A stretch of 64,000 bases of DNA, taken from assembly GCF_030160235.1 (NCBI RefSeq), contig NZ_BSNY01000047.1, positions 1 through 64,000 on the forward strand, read 5' to 3'. The stretch is from Mesorhizobium huakuii (lineage in GTDB: Bacteria; Pseudomonadota; Alphaproteobacteria; Rhizobiales; Rhizobiaceae). Position 1 is the stretch's first letter, and the number at the start of each line of letters is the position of its first letter. Under the pieces are notes generated by a model. The model made no database searches. It was not told the origin of the DNA and worked only from the letters and a program-made list of their open reading frames with translations. A program made the translations under genes and the position numbers. Below are positions 17,663-28,001 of the stretch, in pieces.

Positions 17663-18297
17663 CCGAGACCGCAGCCTTCCCAAAACTCGAGCGCGGGCTG
17701 GTCGCCATCCTGCGCGGCCTGAAACCCACTGAAGCGATTGCCATGGGGCAGGCGCTGTTCGATGCCGGCATCGAGGCGATCGAAGTGCCGCTCAACTCGC
17801 CCGAGCCCTTCTCTTCGATCGCCAGGATTGCCGAAGTGCTGCCGAAATCGGCCCTGGTCGGCGCCGGCACGGTGCTGACGGCGGCCGATGTCGACGGCCT
17901 GCACAAGGCCGGTGGGCGGCTCCTGGTCAGCCCCAACATCGATGCCGAGGTGATGGCGCGCGCCATGCACTACGGCATGGTGACCATGCCCGGCGTGTTC
18001 ACGCCGACGGAAGCGTTCCAGGCCATTCGGCTGGGCGCCTCGGCGCTGAAATTCTTTCCGGCGAGCGCACTCGGTGCATCAGGCATTTCCGCGATCCGGG
18101 CGGTGCTGCCGGCGCAGACCCTGGTCGGCGCCGTCGGCGGCGTTTCCGAAAAGGACTTTGCCGGCTACAAGGCGGTGGGCGTCACGGTCTTCGGTCTCGG
18201 TTCCAGCCTGTTCAAGCCGGGCATGAGTGTCGACGACGTCGCGGCGCGCGCGCACGCCGCCGTTGCGGCCTGGGATGCCGTTTTCGGAGACGCATGA
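17659..18297 (+). CDS. dgoA: 2-dehydro-3-deoxy-6-phosphogalactonate aldolase
   Basis: Splits 2-keto-3-deoxy-6-phosphogalactonate into pyruvate and glyceraldehyde 3-phosphate. This 212-aa class I aldolase of the KDPG/KDPGal family shows VAILRGL near the N terminus, the Glu in IEAIEVPLNSP, VGAGTVL, and the Schiff-base Lys in ALKFFPAS. The closing VGAVGGVS and FGLGSSLF bind phosphate. Start and stop overlap its neighbours by 4 bases. Preference for the galacto over the gluco substrate is taken from the neighbouring dgoK; it could also accept KDPG. Confidence 0.95.
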   Translation: MTETAAFPKLERGLVAILRGLKPTEAIAMGQALFDAGIEAIEVPLNSPEPFSSIARIAEVLPKSALVGAGTVLTAADVDGLHKAGGRLLVSPNIDAEVMARAMHYGMVTMPGVFTPTEAFQAIRLGASALKFFPASALGASGISAIRAVLPAQTLVGAVGGVSEKDFAGYKAVGVTVFGLGSSLFKPGMSVDDVAARAHAAVAAWDAVFGDA

Positions 18298-19169
18298 TGA
18301 GCGCGGTTTCGGTTTTTTCCGATTACATCTGTCAGCTTGGTGAAGGCCCGAGCTACGATCCGGCCAGCGATGCGCTGTTCTGGTTCGATATCGTCAACGG
18401 CAAGCTCCTGGAAAAGCCGCTCACGGGCGCCCTGAAAATCCATGAGCTTGGCCAGATGGCCAGCGCGATCGCCATCATCGACGACCAGCGCCAGCTGATC
18501 GCCACCGAGACCGGGCTTTTTGTCCGCGATGTCGCGACCGGCGCGATGACGCTGCACACGTCCATCGAGGCCGACAACCCGCTCACCCGCTCCAACGATT
18601 CCCGCGTCCATCCCTGTGGCGCCTTTTGGGTCGGCACGATGGCCAAGGACGAGAGCAAGGGCGCGGGCTCGATTTACTGGTTTTTCAGGGGTGAACTGCG
18701 CAAACTGTTTTCCGACATCACCGTGTCGAACTCGATCTGCTTTTCGCAGGACGGGACGATCGCCTACTACACTGACACCGCGACCGGCCTTTTGATGCGC
18801 GTCGCCTGCGATCCGGTGACTGGCCTGCCGGTTGGCGAGTCGAAAGTGTTCGTCGACCACCGTTCCTCGAAGGGCTACGTCGACGGCTCCGTCGTCGACC
18901 GCGATGGCGTGCTGTGGAATGCTGTCTGGGGCGGCAAGGCGGTGAAGGCCTATTCGCCTGATGGCACATTGTTGCGCGAAATTCCCATGCCGGCGACGCA
19001 GGCGTCCTGCCCGGCCTTTATCGGCGCCAAGGCCGACCGGCTGGCAGTGACCTCGGCCTGGAAGGGCAAGGACGACAAGCAGCGCAAGCTCGACCCGCAG
19101 GCGGGTATGACCTTCGTCATCGACATCCCCGTCAATGGCCGGTTCGAACCGCGCGTGCTGATCGCCTGA
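18294..19169 (+). CDS. SMP-30/gluconolactonase family lactonase, probable galactonolactonase
   Basis: Six-bladed beta-propeller lactonase of 291 aa. The N-terminal GEGPSYDPASDALFWFDI carries the metal-binding Glu, and NDSRVHPCGAFWVGTM and GYVDGSVVDRDG carry the Asn and Asp ligands expected for the family. In the pathway it would hydrolyse the lactone made by the upstream dehydrogenase to the open-chain aldonate. The start overlaps the dgoA stop (ATGATGA), giving two adjacent ATG codons at 18294 and 18297; either could be used. It is the last gene of the operon. Which lactone it prefers (galactono, arabino or glucono) cannot be told from the sequence. Confidence 0.88.
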   Translation: MMSAVSVFSDYICQLGEGPSYDPASDALFWFDIVNGKLLEKPLTGALKIHELGQMASAIAIIDDQRQLIATETGLFVRDVATGAMTLHTSIEADNPLTRSNDSRVHPCGAFWVGTMAKDESKGAGSIYWFFRGELRKLFSDITVSNSICFSQDGTIAYYTDTATGLLMRVACDPVTGLPVGESKVFVDHRSSKGYVDGSVVDRDGVLWNAVWGGKAVKAYSPDGTLLREIPMPATQASCPAFIGAKADRLAVTSAWKGKDDKQRKLDPQAGMTFVIDIPVNGRFEPRVLIA

Positions 19170-19317
19170 GCAGGAGCGGTTTTCGCCGGGCGTTGTCACG
19201 CAACCGCCCGGTCCGGTCGGTTTCGCGAAAGCCGATGGCAGGCGCTGTGCGATGGTAATGCATGTCGTTTCGACGCGACGTGCTCCAAGCCATCGCACCG
19301 CTGGAATCCCGCCCATC

Positions 19318-20391
19318 ATGTCAAAGCACAAGCCTACGCTGATCCTTGTCCATGAGCCGGAAAAGGCTTGCTTCGACCGCCTGATATCAGACGGCTATCT
19401 GCCGCAGCGGGCCACCGAAATCTCGTCCTACCTGGCGCAGTCGACCGATCTGGCTCTCGAATTCGGTGCCCTTGCCGCCGCTTGCGAGGCGCGGGGTCTC
19501 ACCTTTGCGCCGGTGGCACTCGATGATGCCGCCGAGGCGCTTGACGGTTCGGATGCTGAGAACACGCTGGTCTGGACACTATCCGACGGCATCGCCTATT
19601 TCCGTGGTGGCGCCGCCCCGGCGCTGGCCCGGCTCAAGGGGTTGCGGACGATCGGCGCCGACGATTCGCTGTTCGCGCTCTGCCAGGACAAGTTCCGCTC
19701 CGGTGCCGTGCTTGGCGCGCTCGGCCTGCCGGTGCCGCAGGCTGGCCTTGCCCGCGATGGCGAGTGGCTGGTCGAGCCGCCGGCCTCCGCCGCCGGCTGG
19801 TTCGTCAAGCCCAACCGGCTTGGCGCCAAGATCGGCATCTGGCCCGATTCACGTGTGGGTGATCTTGGCCACGCGCTGGAGCTTAGCCGGCGCGTCTTCG
19901 CCGCCTATCGCGACGATGTCGTCGTCCAGCCCTATGTCGCCGGCCGCAACGTGCGCGCCAGCTTCCTCGGGCTGACGCCGCAAACCGGTGTCGAGGCGCT
20001 CGGCATCGCCTTTGTCGATTCCGGCGCGGATTTCCAGACCATGGCGGACAGTATGGCGCTCTATGGCGAAACCGGCGAGGCGGCGAAGGCGGCAGGACTT
20101 TATGCCGAACCGGAGCTCGTGGCGGTCGCCGACCTCCAGCCCGAGGCCGATGCCAGGATCAGGGCGGTCGCCGGGCGGCTGATCGGCGGGCTCGGCCTGC
20201 GCGACGTGTTTTCCATCGACCTGCGCGTCGAGGTCGACGACACGATTCACCTGATCGAATTCGAGGTCTGCCCCGGCCTGCCCTGCTTCGATTTCCGCGC
20301 CTACTGCCGCCAGCAATGGGGCCTGGAGCTTGCCGACGCCATGGCCGAGACGGCCGCCAGCCGGCTGATCGGCCAGCGCCGCGGCGGCTAG
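19318..20391 (+). CDS. ATP-grasp ligase, D-Ala-D-Ala ligase-like
   Basis: Probable ATP-dependent carboxylate-amine ligase of 357 aa. ATG at 19318 is preferred; the frame opens at 19252 but the first 22 codons are atypical. An N-terminal alpha/beta region precedes the ATP-grasp core: DKFRSGAVLGALGLPVPQ, AAGWFVKPNRLGAKIGI (ATP-binding Lys), VVVQPYVAGRNVRASFLG, and the metal site LIEFEVCPGLPCFDFRAY, which resembles the EVNTLPG block of D-Ala-D-Ala ligases. It stands alone between the galactose operon and the cupin gene on the opposite strand. It is probably not the housekeeping ddl, whose motifs are closer to consensus; the substrate is unknown. Confidence 0.75.
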   Translation: MSKHKPTLILVHEPEKACFDRLISDGYLPQRATEISSYLAQSTDLALEFGALAAACEARGLTFAPVALDDAAEALDGSDAENTLVWTLSDGIAYFRGGAAPALARLKGLRTIGADDSLFALCQDKFRSGAVLGALGLPVPQAGLARDGEWLVEPPASAAGWFVKPNRLGAKIGIWPDSRVGDLGHALELSRRVFAAYRDDVVVQPYVAGRNVRASFLGLTPQTGVEALGIAFVDSGADFQTMADSMALYGETGEAAKAAGLYAEPELVAVADLQPEADARIRAVAGRLIGGLGLRDVFSIDLRVEVDDTIHLIEFEVCPGLPCFDFRAYCRQQWGLELADAMAETAASRLIGQRRGG

Positions 20392-20398
20392 GCTCGGC

Positions 20399-20935
20399 CT
20401 ATATCGGCCGTGCGCCGGCCATGTACCTGGCGTTGTCGAACGGTTCCGGCCAGTTGTCGGCCAGGCTCCACAGCTGGCGGTCGGTGCCCGGCAGATCGCC
20501 GAGGTAGACATGCAGGGCGCCGGAGCGGGCAGTGCCGGTATTGGCGACCGAATGAATGGTGTTGGAAGACATGTGCAACAGCGCGGGCGCCGAAAAATCC
20601 TGCCGCTCAGGCTCGTCCACCTTCTGGCCGGCGAGCGGGTAGATGAAATTGGTCTCGCCGCCCCAATAGATGCCGACCAGGGCGTCCATCAGATGGTTAT
20701 GCGGCGGATACTGCACGCCGGGCGAAAGCGTGATGTGGTAGATCGTCAGCTGCGGGCTGGCATGCAGCAAGAGCTCGTCGTCCTCCTCCTCGTGAACCAG
20801 CCCGCCGAGCGCGTGGAAGCGGTTGGTATAGTCGCTCAAGACGGCCCTGACCTCCTCGAAGGGATTGGCGCCGGCCGCCGCGTTGACGATATCCCTGATC
20901 GCGGGGTAGAGAGGGGAGTCGGCGGGTAGAGGCAT
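20399..20935 (-). CDS. Cupin-fold protein, cysteine-dioxygenase-like
   Basis: Predicted metal-dependent enzyme of 178 aa with a single beta-barrel. The metal motif is PPHNHLMDALVGIYWGGE (two His and a distal Glu), followed by a later His in NTIHSVANTG, the layout of cysteine dioxygenase and related cupins. No signal peptide is present. The gene is divergent from a GntR-family regulator 78 bases away, with two abutting palindromes between, so it is the likely target of that regulator. The substrate is unknown; a thiol or small carboxylate dioxygenase is possible but not shown. Confidence 0.8.
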   Translation of the reverse strand: MPLPADSPLYPAIRDIVNAAAGANPFEEVRAVLSDYTNRFHALGGLVHEEEDDELLLHASPQLTIYHITLSPGVQYPPHNHLMDALVGIYWGGETNFIYPLAGQKVDEPERQDFSAPALLHMSSNTIHSVANTGTARSGALHVYLGDLPGTDRQLWSLADNWPEPFDNARYMAGARPI

Positions 20936-20949
20936 GCCACAGCTCCTGA

Positions 20950-20975
20950 CTGAGATGCTCAGTTAGCATAGCTAA
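20950..20975. promoter_or_regulatory. Two abutting 13-bp palindromes, probable GntR operator
   Basis: CTGAG-ATG-CTCAG (20950-20962) is followed directly by TTAGC-ATA-GCTAA (20963-20975). Each is a perfect 5-bp inverted repeat around a 3-bp centre, and a third palindrome ATGCT/AGCAT bridges them. They lie between the divergent cupin and GntR genes, where an autoregulatory operator is expected. Confidence 0.65.
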
Positions 20976-21013
20976 GATGGCCAATGTCAAGGCCGATGCA
21001 AAGCGGGAGAAGC

Positions 21014-21760
21014 ATGAGGCCGACAAAAGCCACGCCATCGAAATCGGCCGCGTCCCCGGACGGGACGCCGGCGCTGTCGACGGCGGATGTGCTGCGCAGC
21101 GAACAAGCCTACGAACAGCTGAAGAGCGATATCGTCGCCTGCGTCCTGTCGCCCGGTGAGGCCTTGACCGAAAAGCAGATCGAGGCGCGCTACGGCATCA
21201 AGAAGGCGACGATCCGCTCCGCGCTTGCCAGGCTCATGCAGGAAGGACTGGTCAGGAGCGAGCCGCGCCGCGGCTATGTCATCACCACGTTGACCCTGCG
21301 CGACGTCAACGAGATCTTCGACGTGCGCGGCCTGGTCGAGCCGGAAGTCTTCCGGGTTGCCACCACGGGCATCACCGAGCGCGGACTGGACGAGATCAGG
21401 CTGGCGGCGAGAAAGGTGCTGAAGCCCGAGACGCTGCGCAGCCCTGTCGCGTTTCTCGCGGCCGACCGTGCCTTTCGCCTGGCGATCGCCGAGCTTTCCG
21501 GCAATTTGCGGCTGGCACAGCTGCTCAGCCAGATCCTCGACCAGTCGGAGCGGACGCTCCATCTCGGCTTCAAGTCACGCGATTTCATGCCGCTGATCAT
21601 CGAACAGCAGAAGCAATTGCTGCAGGCCTGCGAGAAGAGCGACGTTCCCGGCATCGTGAAACTTGCCCGCTCGCAGTGCCTTGCCCTCAAGCAACAGCTG
21701 GTCGGAGCCCTGCTTGGCGGGGCCAAGCTGCGGGACGTGAACCTTCAGGATTTCGTCTGA
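21014..21760 (+). CDS. GntR-family transcriptional regulator, FadR/FCD subfamily
   Basis: DNA-binding regulator of 248 aa. ATG at 21014 has GGGAGAAG directly upstream, better than the ATG at 20984. A basic N-terminal tail of about 30 residues precedes the winged HTH (AYEQLKSDIVACVLSPGEAL, ARYGIKKATIRSALARLMQE) and then an all-helical FCD effector domain (about residues 105-230) with the Asp and His-type ligand positions only partly evident. It is divergent from the cupin gene and probably controls it and itself through the palindromes at 20950-20975. The effector is unknown, likely a small acid as usual for FCD proteins. Confidence 0.88.
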   Translation: MRPTKATPSKSAASPDGTPALSTADVLRSEQAYEQLKSDIVACVLSPGEALTEKQIEARYGIKKATIRSALARLMQEGLVRSEPRRGYVITTLTLRDVNEIFDVRGLVEPEVFRVATTGITERGLDEIRLAARKVLKPETLRSPVAFLAADRAFRLAIAELSGNLRLAQLLSQILDQSERTLHLGFKSRDFMPLIIEQQKQLLQACEKSDVPGIVKLARSQCLALKQQLVGALLGGAKLRDVNLQDFV

Positions 21761-21783
21761 AACCTGTTGGACCGGGATAGGCT

Positions 21784-22071
21784 TCAAGCCCCTTCGACCA
21801 GCACGATCTCGCCGTCGGCGACCTTCTGGCGGATGGCAACCGCGCGCTGATATTCCGGCGAGTGGTAGCAGTCATGCGCGATCGCCAGCGATTCGAATTC
21901 GATGATCACGTTGCGGGCGCGGCCAGGTCCTTCGGCCAACTCGTGGGCTCCGCCGCGCGCCAGGAATTTCGCGCCAAAACGGTCGAAGGCGAGCTTCGAA
22001 GCGGCGATATACTCCTTGTAGCCTTCGGCATCGCGCACATCGACGCGGGCGATCCAGTATCCCTTCGGCAT
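21784..22071 (-). CDS. DUF1330 family protein
   Basis: 95-aa ferredoxin-like alpha-beta protein of the DUF1330 family, recognised from MPKGYWIARVDVRD, the YKEYIAAS segment, FLARGG and the C-terminal pattern FESLAIAHDCYHSPEYQ. The biochemical role of the family is not established. It is the last gene of a minus-strand run FMN reductase, pyrF, DUF1330 with small gaps (11 and 16 bases), so it is probably co-transcribed with pyrF, an order also seen in other Rhizobiales. Confidence 0.92.
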   Translation of the reverse strand: MPKGYWIARVDVRDAEGYKEYIAASKLAFDRFGAKFLARGGAHELAEGPGRARNVIIEFESLAIAHDCYHSPEYQRAVAIRQKVADGEIVLVEGA

Positions 22072-22087
22072 TGTTCTCTCCCTTGTT

Positions 22088-22801
22088 CTAAGCAGAGCGC
22101 ATTTCGTCGACTATCGCTTGCGCCGCCGCGCGGCGGTCGGTTGCCGCGACGATCGGGCGGCCGACGACGAGATGGCTGGCGCCGTTGCGGATCGCTTGCG
22201 CCGGCGTCACAACGCGTTTCTGGTCGCCATGGTCGCTGCCCGCCGGCCGGATGCCGGGCGTTACCACCGCCATGTCGGGTCCGACGATGCGGCGCACCGC
22301 CTCGGCTTCCGCGGCCGAGCAGACGATGCCGCCCATGCCGGCATGCAGTGCCTGTTCCGAGCGCCTCAGCACCAGCGTGTGCGGGTCGTATTCATAGCCG
22401 ACATCGATCATGTCCTGCTCGTCCATCGAGGTCAGCACGCTGACGGCGAGCAGGCAAAGGTCGCTGCCCCTGGCCGCTTCCACCGCCGCACGCATCGCCT
22501 TGGGGTAGGCGTGGATCGTCAGCATGGTCATGCCCATCTTGACGATGTTCTCGACGCCCTTGGCCACCGTATGGTCGATGTCGAGCAGCTTCATGTCGAG
22601 GAAGATCTTGGTCCCGCCGCTCGCCAGTTCCCTGGCGAAGTCGAGCCCGCCGGCGAAGGCCAGCTGATAGCCGATCTTGTAGAAGGAGACGACGCCGTCG
22701 AGCTCCCGCACCGCCTGCTCGGCTTCGCGCACGGTCGGCACGTCGAGGCCGACGATCAGTCTTTCCTGGATGGTCTGGGCCTGGATGGATTTGGCCTGCA
22801 T
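22088..22801 (-). CDS. pyrF: Orotidine 5'-phosphate decarboxylase
   Basis: Last step of UMP synthesis. The 237-aa product from the ATG at 22801 begins just before [15 protein letters not shown]; the frame extends to 22867 but overlaps the upstream gene. The catalytic array is present as [13 protein letters not shown] (Lys-Asp-Lys-Asp type) and the phosphate site as [11 protein letters not shown] and LVVGRPI. It has normal length for the bacterial short form and sits between an FMN reductase gene and a DUF1330 gene, likely in one transcript. Confidence 0.96.
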   Translation of the reverse strand: MQAKSIQAQTIQERLIVGLDVPTVREAEQAVRELDGVVSFYKIGYQLAFAGGLDFARELASGGTKIFLDMKLLDIDHTVAKGVENIVKMGMTMLTIHAYPKAMRAAVEAARGSDLCLLAVSVLTSMDEQDMIDVGYEYDPHTLVLRRSEQALHAGMGGIVCSAAEAEAVRRIVGPDMAVVTPGIRPAGSDHGDQKRVVTPAQAIRNGASHLVVGRPIVAATDRRAAAQAIVDEMRSA

Positions 22802-22812
22802 GGTCGCGGCGG

Positions 22813-23409
22813 TCACGCCTCGACCCGGGTCGACAGCATGCGCGAGGTTTCGATCAGCGTGCGGCATAGATGCTCCATCGATTTGTACAGTCTTTCGTCA
22901 CGGAAATTGCCGCCTTCGTCGAAGGCGTTGCCGCCGTCCGGCACCGAGCATTCCGGTGTCACCACCTCCATCTGGCAGCGTACCAGCACGGCGCGCAGGT
23001 GGTTGATGCAGCGTATGCCGGCAAAATGGCCGTTGGAGGATGAGCACAGCCCGGCGACCTTCCCGGCAAGCGGCCTGACCGATCGGCCGCCATCGCGGCG
23101 CACCCGGCTCACCCAGTCGATAGTGTTCTTGAGCAGTGGCGGGATCGAGCCGTTATATTCGGGCGTGGCGATCAGCAGTCCGTCATGGGCTGATATCAGG
23201 CGGCCGAGTTTGACGGCGTTTTCCGGGACACCCTTCTCCTTCTCCAGATCCTCGTCGAGGATCGGTAAGGCATAATCGGCGAGCGAAATGCGGGTCACCT
23301 CGGCGCCTTGCACCGCAAGTTCCTTCTGCGCCACATCGGCGGTCCTGCCGCTATAGGCGCCGCTGCGCACCGAGCCGGCGAAGACGAGGATTTTCGGGAT
23401 CACTGCCAT
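22813..23409 (-). CDS. NADPH-dependent FMN reductase / flavodoxin-like oxidoreductase
   Basis: 198-aa flavodoxin-fold enzyme. The phosphate-binding loop is [12 protein letters not shown], the isoalloxazine contact is [18 protein letters not shown] and a third loop is SSSNGHFAG, matching the chromate/FMN reductase family. It would reduce FMN or quinones with NAD(P)H in the cytosol. It begins the transcript that continues into pyrF (11-base gap). Upstream is the inverted repeat at 23435-23489, which separates it from pmtA. Confidence 0.92.
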   Translation of the reverse strand: MAVIPKILVFAGSVRSGAYSGRTADVAQKELAVQGAEVTRISLADYALPILDEDLEKEKGVPENAVKLGRLISAHDGLLIATPEYNGSIPPLLKNTIDWVSRVRRDGGRSVRPLAGKVAGLCSSSNGHFAGIRCINHLRAVLVRCQMEVVTPECSVPDGGNAFDEGGNFRDERLYKSMEHLCRTLIETSRMLSTRVEA

Positions 23410-23434
23410 TGCTTCGCAAAGAGAGTAGGCAGTG

Positions 23435-23489
23435 GGGAATAGGCAGTAGGAGATGAGCGGTTCCTGACTATTCCCTACTGGCTATTCCC
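23435..23489. repeat. Inverted repeat built from TAGGCAGT/GGGAATAG units
   Basis: The arm GGGAATAGGCAGTAGG (23435-23450) pairs with CCTACTGGCTATTCCC (23474-23489) with one mismatch and a loop of 23 bases. An additional TAGGCAGT copy lies just before the left arm. It fills the pmtA-reductase gap and could act as a transcription terminator for pmtA or be a mobile intergenic repeat; no T-run follows either arm. Confidence 0.6.
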
Positions 23490-24092
23490 TTATCCCTCTC
23501 TTCGGTAGATCCACAGCTGGGTCGGCGGGATGTTGCGGAAGATGAAATCGAAATGCTTGACCGTATAGTCGCCGCGGCCGGCCGGGATCGGCGACATCGG
23601 GCCATAGGTCAGCTGCACGATCGGGCGGCCCGCCGGGATGCGGTCGAGCAGGCTCTCTATATAGGCGATGCGCTGGGCGACCGGGAAATTGAGCAGCGGC
23701 ACGCCGGACACGACGGAATCGAAGATCATCCCGCTCCTCTCGCCAAGCGTGGCGTTGAGGTTGAAGGCGTCGCCCTCGATGACGTTGACGCCGGGATAGA
23801 GCTGGCGCAGATGGCGCACGAAATCCGTGTTGTATTCCACGGCATAGAGGTTCTCGGGCCGTACGCCCTGGGCGAGGATGGCGCGGGTGATGACGCCGGT
23901 GCCGGGACCGACCTCAAGCACCGGCAGGCCGGACTTGGGATTGACGATCGAGGCCATCTTGCGCGCGGTGATCGAACTGGTTGGCACGATCGAACCGACC
24001 GTCTTCGGCTTGTCGATCCAGCCCTTGAAGAATTTGAGTTCGTCGTCGAACTTCTCGGCAAGCGCCTTCCGCAGTCCGTGACCACGTGTCAT
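23490..24092 (-). CDS. pmtA: Phosphatidylethanolamine N-methyltransferase
   Basis: S-adenosylmethionine-dependent enzyme that methylates phosphatidylethanolamine toward phosphatidylcholine at the inner membrane, Sinorhizobium type. The 200-aa product from the ATG at 24092 contains KFFKGWIDKPKTVGSIVPTS, SITARKMAS, the SAM loop PVLEVGPGTGVITRAIL and VIEGDAFNL, which are characteristic of rhizobial PmtA. A start at 24119 is possible but gives an atypical extension. Its place directly downstream of dnaJ is as in other Rhizobiales. Phosphatidylcholine made this way matters for symbiosis in several rhizobia. Confidence 0.93.
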   Translation of the reverse strand: MTRGHGLRKALAEKFDDELKFFKGWIDKPKTVGSIVPTSSITARKMASIVNPKSGLPVLEVGPGTGVITRAILAQGVRPENLYAVEYNTDFVRHLRQLYPGVNVIEGDAFNLNATLGERSGMIFDSVVSGVPLLNFPVAQRIAYIESLLDRIPAGRPIVQLTYGPMSPIPAGRGDYTVKHFDFIFRNIPPTQLWIYRREG

Positions 24093-24242
24093 GCAAGCTC
24101 TCCTCAAGGCTCCCCGCAAAGCTACTTAACACCTGGTTGACGCAAGGCAAGGCGTTGCGAGACGCATGTCGTGGATAAGATAGATTTAGTCGCGTCTCAC
24201 GACTCTTCGCGTTTCATGCATTCCCGCGCCGTTCTTGCACCA

Positions 24243-25373
24243 TCAACGCTCGCCGAAGGATTCGAAGAAATCCTTCATGCGGGCGAAAAACCCGCTCGAT
24301 TGGGGTGAATTGTCCTGCGAGGAGAGCTGTTCGAACTCCTCCAGCAGCTCGCGCTGGCGCCGCGACAGGTTCTGCGGCGTCTCGACGGCGGTCTGGATGT
24401 AGAGGTCGCCGACATTGGGCTGACGCAGCACCGGCATGCCCTTGCCCTTGAGGCGGAACTGGCGGCCGTTCTGCGTGCCTTCGGGCACTTTCACCTTGGT
24501 CTGGGTGCCGTCCAGCGTCGTCACCTCGAAGGAGCCGCCAAGGGCGGCCGTCGTCATCGAGATCGGCACCTTGCAATAGAGGTCGGCGCCATCGCGCTGG
24601 AAGAATTCATGCGGCTTCACCGCCAGGAAAATATAGAGATCGCCCGAGGGCCCGCCGCGCAGGCCGGCCTCGCCCTCATTGGCAAGGCGGATGCGGGTGC
24701 CGTCCTCGATGCCGGCCGGAATGTTGACCGACAGCGAACGCTCCTCGGTGACGCGGCCCTGGCCGGCGCATTTCGGGCACGGATCCTTGATCGTCTGGCC
24801 GCGGCCCTGGCATTGCGGGCAGGTGCGCTCGATCGAGAAGAAGCCTTGCGTGGCGCGCACCTTGCCATGGCCATGGCACATCGAGCAGGTCACCGGCTGG
24901 GTGCCGGGCTTGGCGCCGCTGCCGGAGCATTCCGTGCAGGAGATCGAGGCCGGCACGCGGATCTGCGCGGTCTTTCCCGCGAAAGCCTCTTCCAGCGAGA
25001 TTTCCATGTTGTAGCGCAAGTCGGCGCCGCGCTCGCGGCCGCCCGACGAGCGGCGCTGGCGCCCACCCATCATGTCGCCGAAAATATCCTCGAAGATGTC
25101 GGCGAAGCCGCCAGCGCCAAAGCCTTGCGCTCCGCCATTCATGCCGCCCTGTTCGAAGGCGGCGTGGCCGAAACGGTCATAGGCCGCGCGCTTCTGCGGG
25201 TCCTTCAGCGTCTCGTAGGCTTCGTTGATTTCCTTGAACTTGTGCTCGCAGGAATGATCGCCGGGGTTGCGGTCAGGATGGAACTGCATGGCGAGCTTGC
25301 GGAAAGCGCTCTTGAGCTCCTTCTCGTCGGCGCCCTTTTGCACGCCCAGCGTTTCGTAGAAATCAGCTTTCAT
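24243..25373 (-). CDS. dnaJ: Chaperone DnaJ (Hsp40)
   Basis: Co-chaperone that delivers unfolded clients to DnaK and stimulates its ATPase. The 376-aa type I protein has an N-terminal J domain with HPD in [12 protein letters not shown], a Gly/Phe linker ([15 protein letters not shown]), four zinc motifs ([32 protein letters not shown]) and the two client-binding beta domains. One detail is that the linker is followed by an Arg-rich stretch ([18 protein letters not shown]). It is downstream of dnaK on the same strand, with a terminator in the 223-base gap, so expression may be partly independent or depend on read-through. Confidence 0.97.
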   Translation of the reverse strand: MKADFYETLGVQKGADEKELKSAFRKLAMQFHPDRNPGDHSCEHKFKEINEAYETLKDPQKRAAYDRFGHAAFEQGGMNGGAQGFGAGGFADIFEDIFGDMMGGRQRRSSGGRERGADLRYNMEISLEEAFAGKTAQIRVPASISCTECSGSGAKPGTQPVTCSMCHGHGKVRATQGFFSIERTCPQCQGRGQTIKDPCPKCAGQGRVTEERSLSVNIPAGIEDGTRIRLANEGEAGLRGGPSGDLYIFLAVKPHEFFQRDGADLYCKVPISMTTAALGGSFEVTTLDGTQTKVKVPEGTQNGRQFRLKGKGMPVLRQPNVGDLYIQTAVETPQNLSRRQRELLEEFEQLSSQDNSPQSSGFFARMKDFFESFGER

Positions 25374-25545
25374 TTTTTCCCGCTGTCCGGATGCTCAACG
25401 TCTTGATGCATTGTTGCGTCGTTTGCCGGCACGTCGCCTCGATTTAGGAGCGGTGCTGCCCCGATGCTAGGGCCGGCGCGAACTTGTCCGTGGTTTTCAG
25501 TGATTTTTTCGGCAGGACCCGCACTTTTTTCAGCGAGGGTTGCAA

Positions 25546-25571
25546 AAAAGCCCGGCTTTACGCCGGGCTTT
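25546..25571 (-). terminator. Rho-independent terminator after dnaK
   Basis: The stem AAAGCCCGGC/GCCGGGCTTT with a 5-base loop lies 25 bases past the dnaK stop; A and T runs flank the stem on both sides. It could reduce transcription from dnaK into dnaJ. Confidence 0.8.
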
Positions 25572-25596
25572 CCGCTTTATCTTGCCGTCAGGCGGC

Positions 25597-27513
<1,917 letters not shown>

Positions 27514-27632
27514 TTTTCTAGTCTCTCCTCTAAGCAGGCTTTCAGGACCCATGAAGGCGTTCCGACGAAAGCCCCTGTTCATAAGAAATCCCGTCCGGCC
27601 ACCGGTGTTGCGGCGCCGCACGGCTTGGCGCG

Positions 27633-27662
27633 TATATAAGAACAGGCAGCATCGGGCGCAAG
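27633..27662 (-). promoter_or_regulatory. Candidate dnaK promoter
   Basis: On the minus strand, CTTGCG is followed 18 bases later by TATATA, about 120 bases before the dnaK ATG. CTTG in the -35 box resembles RpoH promoters of alphaproteobacteria, although the -10 is not the CCAT-type consensus. No CIRCE inverted repeat was found, so RpoH control is the likelier route. Confidence 0.5.
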
Positions 27663-28001
27663 CATTCTGCGCAAGGCTTCCGTGAACCTTTCCACCTCCG
27701 CCCGCGACTGAGGTCCAGGTGCCGCATGGTGCGGCCCGGAAAGGATGCCCCCATGACCAGCAACCCAGAGGCTCTGAGGTCTCCGGGAACAACAGGAGCT
27801 CGGCGCGACCACCGCCTTCGGGACGGGGTCGATGCGCTGGGCTTCCCGCTGATTCCGTTGACCCTGCGTAAGAGCAGGCGTATCGTGACGATGAGGAAAG
27901 CAGACAATTCGAGCAGGGAAGAACGAGCCGGACCGCCGCGCCTTGCCCTGGTTCGCGCGGCACAGCTGGAGGTTCCTCCCGTAGACTTCGGGGGGAGTTC
28001 C
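27663..28001. other. Spacer upstream of the secreted-protein operon, no gene seen
   Basis: About 340 bases between the dnaK promoter and the ATG at 28002. Open frames here are short or run into the neighbouring genes and lack ribosome sites. The promoter for the rightward two-gene unit should lie in this stretch but could not be pinned down. Confidence 0.5.
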
